From: an uncultured Actinoplanes sp.
Lineage (GTDB): Bacteria; Actinomycetota; Actinomycetes; Mycobacteriales; Micromonosporaceae
NCBI GenBank assembly: GCA_934667465.1
Contig: CAKUMG010000241.1
Span: 1-7,723 of the forward strand
Direction: 5' to 3'
DNA: 7,723 nucleotides
Made by a program: the position numbers and the translations under genes. This document shows positions 1-5,723 of the stretch, piece after piece. The stretch's first letter is position 1, and each line of letters begins with the position of its first letter. Below the pieces are notes generated by a model. The model saw nothing but the letters and a program-made list of their open reading frames with translations. It made no database searches and was not told the DNA's origin.

Positions 1-649
1 GCGGCGGCGCGGCGCCGGTCACCGGGTCGCCGGCCGGTGCGGCCGCGGGCGCCGCAGTGCCGCCGGGGGTCGCGAAGGCCATCGTCGGATCCTCGCCCGC
101 CGGCGGCGCCTGAGGATCCGGGGCGGGCGGGGCCGGGGGAGGCGGCGGGGCCGCGGAGGGAAACGGCAGCGACCGCCCGTTGCGCTTGAGCACGACCACG
201 GTGCACCCGATCACCACCGCGGCCAGCAGCGTGGCGCGGAAGCCGTCGCGGACGACGAAGACGAAGGTGAACAGCGTCGCCGCGCCGAGCAGCACGACGG
301 AGAGCGGCTTCATGGCGGAGCGGCCCCGGCCCAGCAGCGACTCGGCCGGGGAGACGGCGTCGTTCTCGGCGGGGATGAGCAGCCAGCCGAGCAGATAGAG
401 GAGCACGCCGACGCCGCCGAAGAAGCCGAGCACGGCGAGCAGCACGCGCCAGAGCACCGGGTCGGTGTTGGTGGCGCGGCCGACGGCGCCGGACACGCCG
501 GCGAGGTAGCGGCCCTGCGCGGGCCGGGTCAGCTTCTCCCGGGACCAGGAGGGCCCGTCGGCACCCGCGCCGAACCACGGCGGCGGGTTCCCCGGCGGCG
601 GGGGCGGCGGTGTGCCGCCCGGAGGCGGCGGGGCAGCTTCGTCGGTCAT
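1..649 (-). CDS. PspC-domain membrane protein, partial (C-terminus outside window)
   Basis: Reading leftward from ATG at 649, the frame stays open to the window edge (216 codons). Residues 1-36 are a proline/glycine-rich cytoplasmic tail. Residues about 40-95 are a PspC domain: a basic start, an AGVSGAVGR segment, then a hydrophobic stretch (about 65-93) ending in LLIPAE. Two further hydrophobic segments follow at about 113-131 and 134-152, and then an Ala/Pro-rich low-complexity tail that runs off the window. PspC is known as a membrane domain of envelope-stress (phage-shock-like) proteins; in actinomycetes such a gene often lies divergent from a PspC-type kinase, as here. The start is chosen because it is the first ATG before the domain. 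A GGAG lies only 2 nt upstream of it, and a CAGTAT box (minus strand, 661-656) would give a nearly leaderless transcript; both are weak signals. The C-terminal domain cannot be judged. Confident on family, not on function. Confidence 0.85.
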   Translation of the reverse strand, partial: MTDEAAPPPPGGTPPPPPPGNPPPWFGAGADGPSWSREKLTRPAQGRYLAGVSGAVGRATNTDPVLWRVLLAVLGFFGGVGVLLYLLGWLLIPAENDAVSPAESLLGRGRSAMKPLSVVLLGAATLFTFVFVVRDGFRATLLAAVVIGCTVVVLKRNGRSLPFPSAAPPPPPAPPAPDPQAPPAGEDPTMAFATPGGTAAPAAAPAGDPVTGAAPP

Positions 650-695
650 GGCTCCGATACTGGCGCCCCCGGCACCCGGCGGGCATCAGGCGCCG

Positions 696-713
696 ACCCT
701 GACCCCACCCTGA
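696..713. repeat. Direct repeat ACCCTGA x2 with 11-base period, candidate operator
   Basis: Two identical 7-base copies start at 696 and 707, one helical turn apart, so a dimeric regulator would meet both on the same face of the DNA. The first copy is also the right arm of an inverted pair with TCAGG at 686-690 (7-nt spacer). NarL/LuxR-family regulators typically bind pairs of 7-base half-sites, which fits the size. No binding is shown by the sequence itself. Confidence 0.4.
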
Positions 714-734
714 GATCCGGGACCCCTCCGGATA

Positions 735-747
735 GGGGTGTTACCCC
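735..747. repeat. Short perfect dyad GGGGT-GTT-ACCCC
   Basis: Five-base arms with a 3-base centre lie about 78 bases before the probable kinase start. The dyad is a possible operator or a chance palindrome in GC-rich DNA. It is too small and too far from any stop codon to be called a terminator. Confidence 0.3.
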
Positions 748-824
748 GTAGCCCCGGCCCCGCGGGCGTGTGACGATCGGGAGGTGGCCCGACGAGGGCA
801 CCGAACCGACCCCGAGGAGCAGCG

Positions 825-884
825 ATCACTGCCGCCGCCGCACCACCGCAGACGCGCCGCCTCTACCGGCCGCGCGACCATCGC
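825..884 (+). other. Probable N-terminal extension of the PspC kinase, starting at non-standard codon ATC
   Basis: The 20 codons before GTG 885 are in frame with the kinase. They encode a short Ala/Pro linker and then RRLYRPRDHR, which matches the usual start of a PspC domain (basic residue, Leu-Tyr-Arg, then a charged turn, then the AGV core). The GTG at 885 would remove this part and has no Shine-Dalgarno sequence before it. Going upstream, no ATG, GTG or TTG occurs in this frame before the stop TGA at 771-773. A GAGGAG (814-819) sits 5 nt before ATC at 825, just where a start is expected. Either ATC is used as the start, as is known for infC in some bacteria, or one base is miscalled. I favour translation from 825; which cause applies is open. 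Confidence 0.55.
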
Positions 885-2087
885 GTGATCGCGGGCGTGG
901 CTTCCGGGATCGCGCGGCACCTCGGCGTGTCCGTCACCGTCGTGCGGATCGCGCTGGTCGTGCTGCTCGGCTTCAACGGCCTCGGGCTGCTGCTCTATGC
1001 GGTCTTCTGGGCCGTGCTGCCGCAGCAGCTGCCCGACGGCACCGAGCAGCCGCCCCGCGATCTTGCCCTCCTTCTCCCGTTCGGTGCCATCGGCGTCGGC
1101 GTGCTGCTGCTGCAGAATCTGCTCTTCGGCGACAAGGGCGTGGCGAGCACGCTCGGCTGGCTGGTCGCGGTGATCGCGCTCGGCGCCGGCGTCATCTGGC
1201 ACCAGTCCGACCCGGCGCGCCGCGGGCACTGGGCCGACAGCCCGCAGGCGCCCTGGCTGGCCGCCGTGGTGGCCGAGAGCGACCGCCGGTCGTTCCTGTT
1301 CCGCTTCATCGGCGGCGGCGTGCTGGTCGCGGTCGGGGTGATCGGCGTGCTCGCGGTCTACGCACCGGCCGGCAGCCTCACCGCGGTCTTCAACGGCGTG
1401 ATCTTCGCGCTGGTCGGCCTGCTCGGCGTCGGCGTGGTGGTGGCGCCGCTGCTCTGGCGCACGTTCGGCCAGCTGCGCAGCGAGCGCGAGGGCCGCATCC
1501 GCGAGCAGGAGCGTGCCGAGGTCGCGGCGATGATCCACGACCAGGTGCTGCACACGCTCGCGCTGATCCAGCGCAACTCGGCCGACATCAAGGAGGTCCA
1601 GCGGCTGGCGCGGGGCCAGGAGCGGTCGCTGCGCAACTGGCTCTACAAGCCCTCCGCGTCGCCGACGGAACGGTTCGCGGCGGCGCTCGAGCAGGCCGCG
1701 GCCGAGGTCGAGGACACGTACGCGATCGGGGTCGAGACCGTCGTCGTGGGCGACACGCCGTGCGACGAGCGGGTGGCCGCGCTGGTCGCCGCGGCCCGCG
1801 AAGCCCTGGTCAACGCCGCCCGGCACGCCGGCGTGGAGACCGTCTCGCTCTATGCCGAGGTGGAGGACGACGAACTGAGCGTGTTCGTCCGCGACCGGGG
1901 CAAGGGCTTCGATCCCGGCACGGTCGAGGAGACGCGGCACGGGGTGCGTGGTTCGATCATCGGAAGGATGCAGCGGCACGGCGGCAAGGCCGTGATCCGC
2001 AGTGCCGCGGGGGAGGGCACCGAGGTCCGCCTGACACTGCCCGCCTCGCGCGACGGCGTCACAGCAGCGAAGGAGAACGCACGATGA
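885..2087 (+). CDS. PspC-domain sensor histidine kinase (NarL-partner, HisKA_3-like type)
   Basis: This membrane sensor kinase should autophosphorylate on histidine and pass the phosphate to the response regulator encoded immediately after it. Numbering here is from GTG 885. A PspC domain covers about residues 1-47, followed by hydrophobic segments near 60-82, 88-106, 140-161 and 168-192. A charged linker (QLRSEREGRIREQERAE) leads to the phosphoacceptor motif IHDQVLHTLALIQR, with His218. The ATP-binding domain shows an N-box (EALVNAARHA, 306-315), a G1 box (DRGKGFD from 337) and a G2-like HGVRGSIIGRM from 352. All the catalytic motifs expected are present, so it is probably active. There is no large extracellular domain, which suggests sensing within the membrane or through a PspC-domain partner. 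The stop overlaps the regulator start as ATGA, so the two are co-translated. The start is probably 60 bases further upstream. The signal is unknown. Confidence 0.9.
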   Translation: MIAGVASGIARHLGVSVTVVRIALVVLLGFNGLGLLLYAVFWAVLPQQLPDGTEQPPRDLALLLPFGAIGVGVLLLQNLLFGDKGVASTLGWLVAVIALGAGVIWHQSDPARRGHWADSPQAPWLAAVVAESDRRSFLFRFIGGGVLVAVGVIGVLAVYAPAGSLTAVFNGVIFALVGLLGVGVVVAPLLWRTFGQLRSEREGRIREQERAEVAAMIHDQVLHTLALIQRNSADIKEVQRLARGQERSLRNWLYKPSASPTERFAAALEQAAAEVEDTYAIGVETVVVGDTPCDERVAALVAAAREALVNAARHAGVETVSLYAEVEDDELSVFVRDRGKGFDPGTVEETRHGVRGSIIGRMQRHGGKAVIRSAAGEGTEVRLTLPASRDGVTAAKENAR

Positions 2088-2755
2088 CCGAGAGCACCAC
2101 GGCACCCGGGGAGGGTCGCCGGCTGACCGTCTTCCTCGTCGACGACCACGCCATGTTCCGGGCCGGCGTCCGCGCCGAGCTCGGCGCCCATGTCGACGTG
2201 GTGGGCGAGGCGAGCACCGTCGCCGAGGCGGTCACCCGCATCTCGGCCCTGCTGCCCGACGTCGTGCTGCTCGACGTGCACATGCCCGACGGCGGCGGCC
2301 GCGCGGTGCTGGAGGCCATGCGCCGCTCGCACCCCCAGGTCCGGTTCCTGGCGCTGTCGGTCTCCGACGCCGCCGAGGACGTGATCGGGCTCATCCGCGC
2401 CGGCGCCCGCGGCTACGTGACCAAGACGATCTCCCCCGACGAGCTCGCGGCGGCGGTGCGCCGGGTGGCCGACGGCGACGCGGTGTTCAGCCCGCGGCTG
2501 GCCGGCTTCGTGCTCGACGCGTTCGCGTCCCGCCCCGACGTGCAGGTCGCCGACCCCGAGCTCGACCAGCTCACCAACCGGGAGCGCGAGGTGCTGCGGC
2601 TGCTGGCCCGGGGCTATGCCTACAAGGAGATCGCGAAGGAGCTCTACATCTCCATCAAGACCGTGGAGACGCACGTGTCCAACGTCCTGCGCAAGCTCCA
2701 GATGAGCAACCGCTACGAGCTGTCACGGTGGGCCGCGGACCGACGGTTGGTCTGA
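2084..2755 (+). CDS. NarL/FixJ-family response regulator (REC plus LuxR-type HTH)
   Basis: This is the DNA-binding output partner of the preceding kinase, 223 aa, normal for the family. The receiver domain spans about residues 14-130, with the acidic pair Asp20-Asp21 in FLVDDH, the phosphoacceptor Asp64 in VVLLDVHMPDG, and the conserved Lys114 in YVTKTISPDEL. The LuxR-type helix-turn-helix spans about 163-218 (LTNREREVLRLLARGY, then the recognition part ISIKTVETHVSNVLRKL). The start ATG 2084 overlaps the kinase stop by 4 bases, and a GAAGGAG (2069-2075) lies 8 nt upstream. An open frame also continues upstream from 2084 to GTG 770, but it crosses the kinase gene out of frame and has no protein-like composition. 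The likely target is the divergent region at 650-824 (inference). No clear intrinsic terminator follows; only a weak GACC/GGTC pairing overlaps the last codons. Confidence 0.95.
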   Translation: MTESTTAPGEGRRLTVFLVDDHAMFRAGVRAELGAHVDVVGEASTVAEAVTRISALLPDVVLLDVHMPDGGGRAVLEAMRRSHPQVRFLALSVSDAAEDVIGLIRAGARGYVTKTISPDELAAAVRRVADGDAVFSPRLAGFVLDAFASRPDVQVADPELDQLTNREREVLRLLARGYAYKEIAKELYISIKTVETHVSNVLRKLQMSNRYELSRWAADRRLV

Positions 2756-3024
2756 ACGTCATCAACCGTGCGGTCAGGCATTTTCGTCATTCGGCGGGCA
2801 AAACCGGACACTGCGTTACGTGATGTTTCCGGGGTGCTACAGGTTTCGCAAAACCGCAGGTCAGCGGCGCAAGGTTGACCGAAAGTATGATGCTGACCGG
2901 GCGGGCGACCCGTATCGGGCTAATATCGGCTTGATAACGGCCCCGTCGTCGGCTACTGCCGCTGTGTAAGGGTTGCTCCTACTCACACACACCCCTCGTG
3001 AGCGCCCCTGAAGGAGTTACTCCC
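2756..3024 (+). promoter_or_regulatory. Intergenic region with probable promoter of the peptide-transport operon
   Basis: This 269-base gap is visibly richer in A and T than the genes around it, as expected of a promoter region. Candidate elements are a good -10-like TATGAT at 2886-2891 (no good -35 in front), TAATAT at 2921-2926, and TTGATA at 2931-2936 followed 17 nt later by a poor TACTGC. No single pair is convincing. Repeats include an exact GCAAAACCG at 2798-2806 and 2848-2856, a GGTTT-CGCA-AAACC hairpin (2842-2855), and the inverted pair GGTCAGC (2859-2865) / GCTGACC (2892-2898) around the TATGAT box. TGACCG is repeated at 2876-2881 and 2894-2899. A short CTCAC/GTGAG pair (2982-2986, 2998-3002) lies in the likely leader. 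I see no gene here. Confidence 0.5.
3011..3016 (+). promoter_or_regulatory. Ribosome binding site AAGGAG of the substrate-binding lipoprotein
   Basis: AAGGAG lies 8 nt before ATG 3025, ideal spacing. It decides the start. An in-frame GTG at 2998 would put nine extra, partly acidic residues before the signal peptide and lies upstream of this site, so it is rejected. Confidence 0.85.
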
Positions 3025-4665
3025 ATGTTTGGGAATCGCCCGTGGAAGATGGCGGTCGGCGCGACCGCCGTCGCCCTGTTGGCCGCCGGTTGTTCCGGTG
3101 GAGGGTCGGAAGACAGCGACTCGAGTGCCAACAACGTCGTCGTCGGCATCGCCGAGCCGCAGCACCTGATCCCGTCGAACACGACGGAGACCGGTGGCGC
3201 GCAGGTGCTCGAGGCGCTGTTCTACCCGCTCGTCAACTTCGACGCGCAGAACAAGCCGGTCGAGGTCGCGGCCGAGTCCATCACCTCGGACGACAACAAG
3301 GTGTGGACCGTCAAGCTGAAGCCGGGCTTCACCTTCCACAACGGTGAGGCCGTCACGTCGGACAGCTACATCGACGCCTGGAACTACGGCGCCTACGCCC
3401 CGAACGGCCAGGGCGCGTCGTACTTCTACGAGCGCATCGAGGGCTACGCCGACCTCCAGTCGGAGGACCCGGACGGCGAGGACGGCCCGCAGAAGGCCCC
3501 CGAGCCCAAGGCCAAGACCCTCACCGGTCTGAAGAAGGTCGACGACACGACCTTCACCGTCACGCTGTCGGCCGCGTTCGCGGGCTGGGAGTCCGTGATG
3601 GGCTACACGGCGTTCCTGCCGCTGCCCAAGGCCGCCTTCTCGGCCCCCGGCGTCATCGCCGACGGCTTCGAGGACGCGATCGTCGGCAACGGCCCCTTCA
3701 AGATGAAGGGCACCTGGGAGCACGACTCGCAGATCGTGACCGAGAAGGTCGCCGACTTCAAGGGCACCCAGCCCAAGGTCGACGGCGTCACCTTCAAGAT
3801 CTACCAGGACCCGAAGGCGGAGTACGCGGACCTCACCGCGGGCAACGTCGACGTCCAGGCCTCGATCCCGATCGAGTCCCTCGCGTCCGCCCCGGGCGAC
3901 CTGGGTGACCGCTTCCAGAAGAGCCCGAGCTCGTCGTTCCAGTTCGTCGGCTTCCCGCTCTTCCAGGACGAGTACAAGAACCTCGACGTCCGCCGGGCGA
4001 TCTCCATGGCCATCAACCGCCAGGAGATGACCGACCAGATCTTCCTCGGCTCGCAGACGCCGGCCACCGGCTTCGTGTCCCCGGCCGTCGCCGGCTACAC
4101 CGAGAACGTCTGTGGCGACAACTGCAAGTACGACGCCGCCGCGGCCAAGGCCCTGTTCGACGCCGCGCCGGAGCCCAAGCCGAAGACGATCCAGATCTCC
4201 TACAACGTCGACGGTAACCACAAGGCGTGGGTCGACGCCATGTGCAACCAGGTCAAGGCGTCCCTCGGCGTCGACTGCACCGGCGTCGGCGAGCCCAAGT
4301 TCGCCGACCTGCTGAACAAGGTCGAGAAGAAGGACCCGGTCGGCCTCATCCGCCTCGGCTGGGTCATGGACTACCCGCTGATGGAGAACTACCTCGGCCC
4401 GCTGTACAGCACCGACGGTTCCTCGAACTACTACGGTTACGCCAACCCGGAGTTCGACGCGCTCGTCAAGGAGGGCTCGGCGGCCGCGACGACCGACGAG
4501 GCCATCGCGAAGTGGCAGGAGGCCGAGAAGCTTCTCGCCCGCGACATGCCGGTTGTCCCGCTGCGGTTCGGCCAGAACACCTTCGGCTTCTCCGAGAAGG
4601 TCACCAATGTGAAGGTCGACACCTTCACCAAGGTCGACCTGTACAACATCGAAGTTGTCAAGTGA
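3025..4665 (+). CDS. Peptide/nickel-type ABC transporter substrate-binding lipoprotein (SBP_bac_5 family)
   Basis: This is the extracytoplasmic solute receptor of the importer encoded downstream, 546 aa, a usual length for the family. A lipoprotein signal peptide is clear: basic start, hydrophobic core, then the lipobox LAAGC with Cys23 as the acylated residue, followed by a Gly/Ser/Asp-rich tether (about 24-38). The family core begins near residue 40, and the hallmark KPGFTFHNGEAVTSDSYIDAWNY starts at Lys99 (given here only up to the Tyr). Four cysteines outside the membrane, Cys363/Cys367 (CGDNC) and Cys407/Cys418, could form two disulfides. The C-terminal MPVVPLRFGQNTFGFSEKV region is also typical. 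Known members bind oligopeptides, dipeptides, nickel or sugars; the ligand cannot be read from sequence. It is the first gene of the operon, followed by a strong stem-loop, which fits a receptor needed in excess over the permeases. Confidence 0.93.
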   Translation: MFGNRPWKMAVGATAVALLAAGCSGGGSEDSDSSANNVVVGIAEPQHLIPSNTTETGGAQVLEALFYPLVNFDAQNKPVEVAAESITSDDNKVWTVKLKPGFTFHNGEAVTSDSYIDAWNYGAYAPNGQGASYFYERIEGYADLQSEDPDGEDGPQKAPEPKAKTLTGLKKVDDTTFTVTLSAAFAGWESVMGYTAFLPLPKAAFSAPGVIADGFEDAIVGNGPFKMKGTWEHDSQIVTEKVADFKGTQPKVDGVTFKIYQDPKAEYADLTAGNVDVQASIPIESLASAPGDLGDRFQKSPSSSFQFVGFPLFQDEYKNLDVRRAISMAINRQEMTDQIFLGSQTPATGFVSPAVAGYTENVCGDNCKYDAAAAKALFDAAPEPKPKTIQISYNVDGNHKAWVDAMCNQVKASLGVDCTGVGEPKFADLLNKVEKKDPVGLIRLGWVMDYPLMENYLGPLYSTDGSSNYYGYANPEFDALVKEGSAAATTDEAIAKWQEAEKLLARDMPVVPLRFGQNTFGFSEKVTNVKVDTFTKVDLYNIEVVK

Positions 4666-4676
4666 TCTGATCCGTT

Positions 4677-4724
4677 AGTGCGGTGTTGGCGCCACGGTGG
4701 ATATGAAACCGTGGCGCCATCACT
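4677..4724 (+). terminator. Strong intercistronic stem-loop after the lipoprotein gene
   Basis: TGGCGCCACGGT (4687-4698) and ACCGTGGCGCCA (4708-4719) form a perfect 12-bp stem with a 9-base loop. AGTG (4677-4680) can pair with CACT (4721-4724) to extend the stem across a 6-base bulge. It lies 21 bases after the stop codon. There is no T-run after it, so it is not a textbook intrinsic terminator. The likely roles are partial termination or protection of the upstream message from 3' decay, both known for genes of binding proteins in ABC importer operons. Confidence 0.75.
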
Positions 4725-4770
4725 GTGTTCCCCCACTACAGCTGCCGGGCCCACGACGCGCGGCGGCGCA

Positions 4771-4784
4771 TCTTCCGCGGAAGA
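4771..4784. promoter_or_regulatory. 14-bp perfect palindrome TCTTCCGCGGAAGA overlapping the permease ribosome binding site
   Basis: The 14 bases are fully self-complementary. They end within AAGAGG (4781-4786), the only Shine-Dalgarno-like sequence before ATG 4797 (10 nt spacing). As RNA they can fold into a 5-bp stem with a CGCG loop that would hide part of that site; as DNA they could be an operator. Either way they lie where permease translation or transcription could be held down relative to the lipoprotein. The role is inference. Confidence 0.45.
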
Positions 4785-4796
4785 GGCTAAATCCGT

Positions 4797-5723
4797 ATGT
4801 TCCGCTATACAGTGCGGCGCCTACTCCAGATGGTCCTGACCTTCTTCGGGGCCACCTTTCTGGTGTATGCGCTCATGTTCGCCAACCAGAATGACCCCAT
4901 TCAGGCGTTGGTGGGCGAGAAGCCCGTTCCCGACAACGTGCGACAGGCTCTGACCGAGCGTTACCACCTCGACGAGCCGTTCATCGTCCAGTACTGGTAC
5001 TACCTCAAGGGCATGCTGACGGGTGACTTCGGTACGTCGCTGACGAACCGCAAGATCCTGGACATGATGGAGCAGGCCTGGCCTGTGACCCTCAAGCTCG
5101 CCCTGATCGCGATCGTGATCGCCGCCACCATCGCGATTCTGGCCGGCGTCATCTCCGGCGTCCGCCGCGGCAGCATCTTCGACAACTCGACGCTGGTGAT
5201 CACCCTGGTGATCCTGGCGCTGCCGATCGTCGTGCTCGCGCCGATCGCCCAGCTGATCTTCGCGACGAAGCTCGGCTGGTTTCCCCCGACAGCGGGCGCC
5301 AATCCGTCTTTCTGGGCGCTGTTGCTGCCCGCTCTCGTGCTGGGCACCGGCGTCATCGCCACGGAGCTGCGGGTCACCCGCGCCTCGGTCGCCGAGAACC
5401 TGCGCTCCGACTACGTTCGCACCGCGCGCGCCAAGGGTCTGTCGAACAAGCGGGTGATCGGCGTGCACGTGCTGCGCAACTCGCTGATCCCCGTCATCAC
5501 GCTGATCGGCGTCGACATCGGCGCGCTGATGTCGGGCGCGATCGTCACCGAGGGCGTCTTCAACGTCCCCGGAGTGGGCTTCAACCTCGCGCGAGGCATC
5601 CGCACGGAGGACGGCCCGCTCGTGGTCGGCTTCGTCAGCCTCCTGGTCATCGTCTTCCTGGTCGTGAACCTTCTGGTCGACCTGCTGTACGCCGCCCTCG
5701 ACCCGAGGATCCGCTATGAGTAA
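4797..5723 (+). CDS. ABC transporter permease, DppB/OppB type
   Basis: This is the first of two channel-forming subunits of the importer, 308 aa. The N-terminus MFRYTVRRLLQMVLTFFGATF is the classic DppB start, with a first helix near 9-30 (shown here is the pattern, basic then hydrophobic). An extracytoplasmic segment (about 31-95) carries the family features LTERYHLDEPFIVQYWYY and GDFGTSL. Five more hydrophobic segments lie near 96-120, 132-155, 167-187, 233-255 and 275-298. The EAA loop that contacts the ATPase starts at Asp205 (DYVRTARAKGLSNKRVIG, then ending in LIP). The C-terminus DPRIRYE is typical. The gene follows the stem-loop and palindrome, and its last 8 bases overlap the next gene. 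Assignment as DppB rather than OppB or a nickel permease is by subfamily look only, so no symbol is given. Confidence 0.93.
   Translation: MFRYTVRRLLQMVLTFFGATFLVYALMFANQNDPIQALVGEKPVPDNVRQALTERYHLDEPFIVQYWYYLKGMLTGDFGTSLTNRKILDMMEQAWPVTLKLALIAIVIAATIAILAGVISGVRRGSIFDNSTLVITLVILALPIVVLAPIAQLIFATKLGWFPPTAGANPSFWALLLPALVLGTGVIATELRVTRASVAENLRSDYVRTARAKGLSNKRVIGVHVLRNSLIPVITLIGVDIGALMSGAIVTEGVFNVPGVGFNLARGIRTEDGPLVVGFVSLLVIVFLVVNLLVDLLYAALDPRIRYE

Larger units (their letters stand above)
650..824. promoter_or_regulatory. Divergent intergenic control region between the PspC gene and the kinase operon
   Basis: This 175-base gap separates two genes transcribed away from each other, so it must hold both promoters. 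No convincing -35/-10 pair is visible for the rightward operon. The region holds two ACCCTGA copies 11 bases apart (696-702, 707-713), an inverted pair TCAGG/CCTGA (686-690, 698-702), and a GGGGT-GTT-ACCCC dyad (735-747). A GAGGAG Shine-Dalgarno-like sequence (814-819) lies 5 nt before the probable kinase start at 825. The repeats are the best candidates for binding sites of the linked response regulator; that link is inference from position and symmetry only. Confidence 0.55.

Noticed and set aside
180..398. Plus-strand 72-codon open frame within the PspC gene
   Set aside because: It is a Ser/Thr/Arg-rich shadow of the minus-strand PspC reading frame.
741..2105. Minus-strand open frame of 454 codons opposite the kinase
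   Set aside because: The translation is rich in His, Asp, Arg and Glu with no recognisable domain, and the opposite strand encodes a clear kinase. It is an artefact of high GC at codon third positions.
770..2755. Long plus-strand open frame that would fuse a 438-residue Arg/Ala/Gly-rich N-terminus to the response regulator
   Set aside because: It crosses the kinase gene in another frame, and its N-terminal part is low-complexity Arg/Ala/Gly typical of shadow translation of GC-rich DNA. The regulator has its own ATG and ribosome binding site at 2084.
2765..2784. ACCG-TG-CGGT followed by TTTT after the regulator gene as an intrinsic terminator
   Set aside because: The loop would be only 2 bases and the stem 4 bp, too weak; the T-run is short and not adjacent.
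2998..3024. Upstream GTG start for the lipoprotein
   Set aside because: It would place the ribosome binding site (3011-3016) inside the coding region and add residues before a normal signal peptide; ATG 3025 fits better.
2983..4221. Minus-strand open frame of 412 codons opposite the lipoprotein gene
   Set aside because: It is a repetitive Leu/Arg/Asp/Val translation opposite a well-supported SBP_bac_5 gene.
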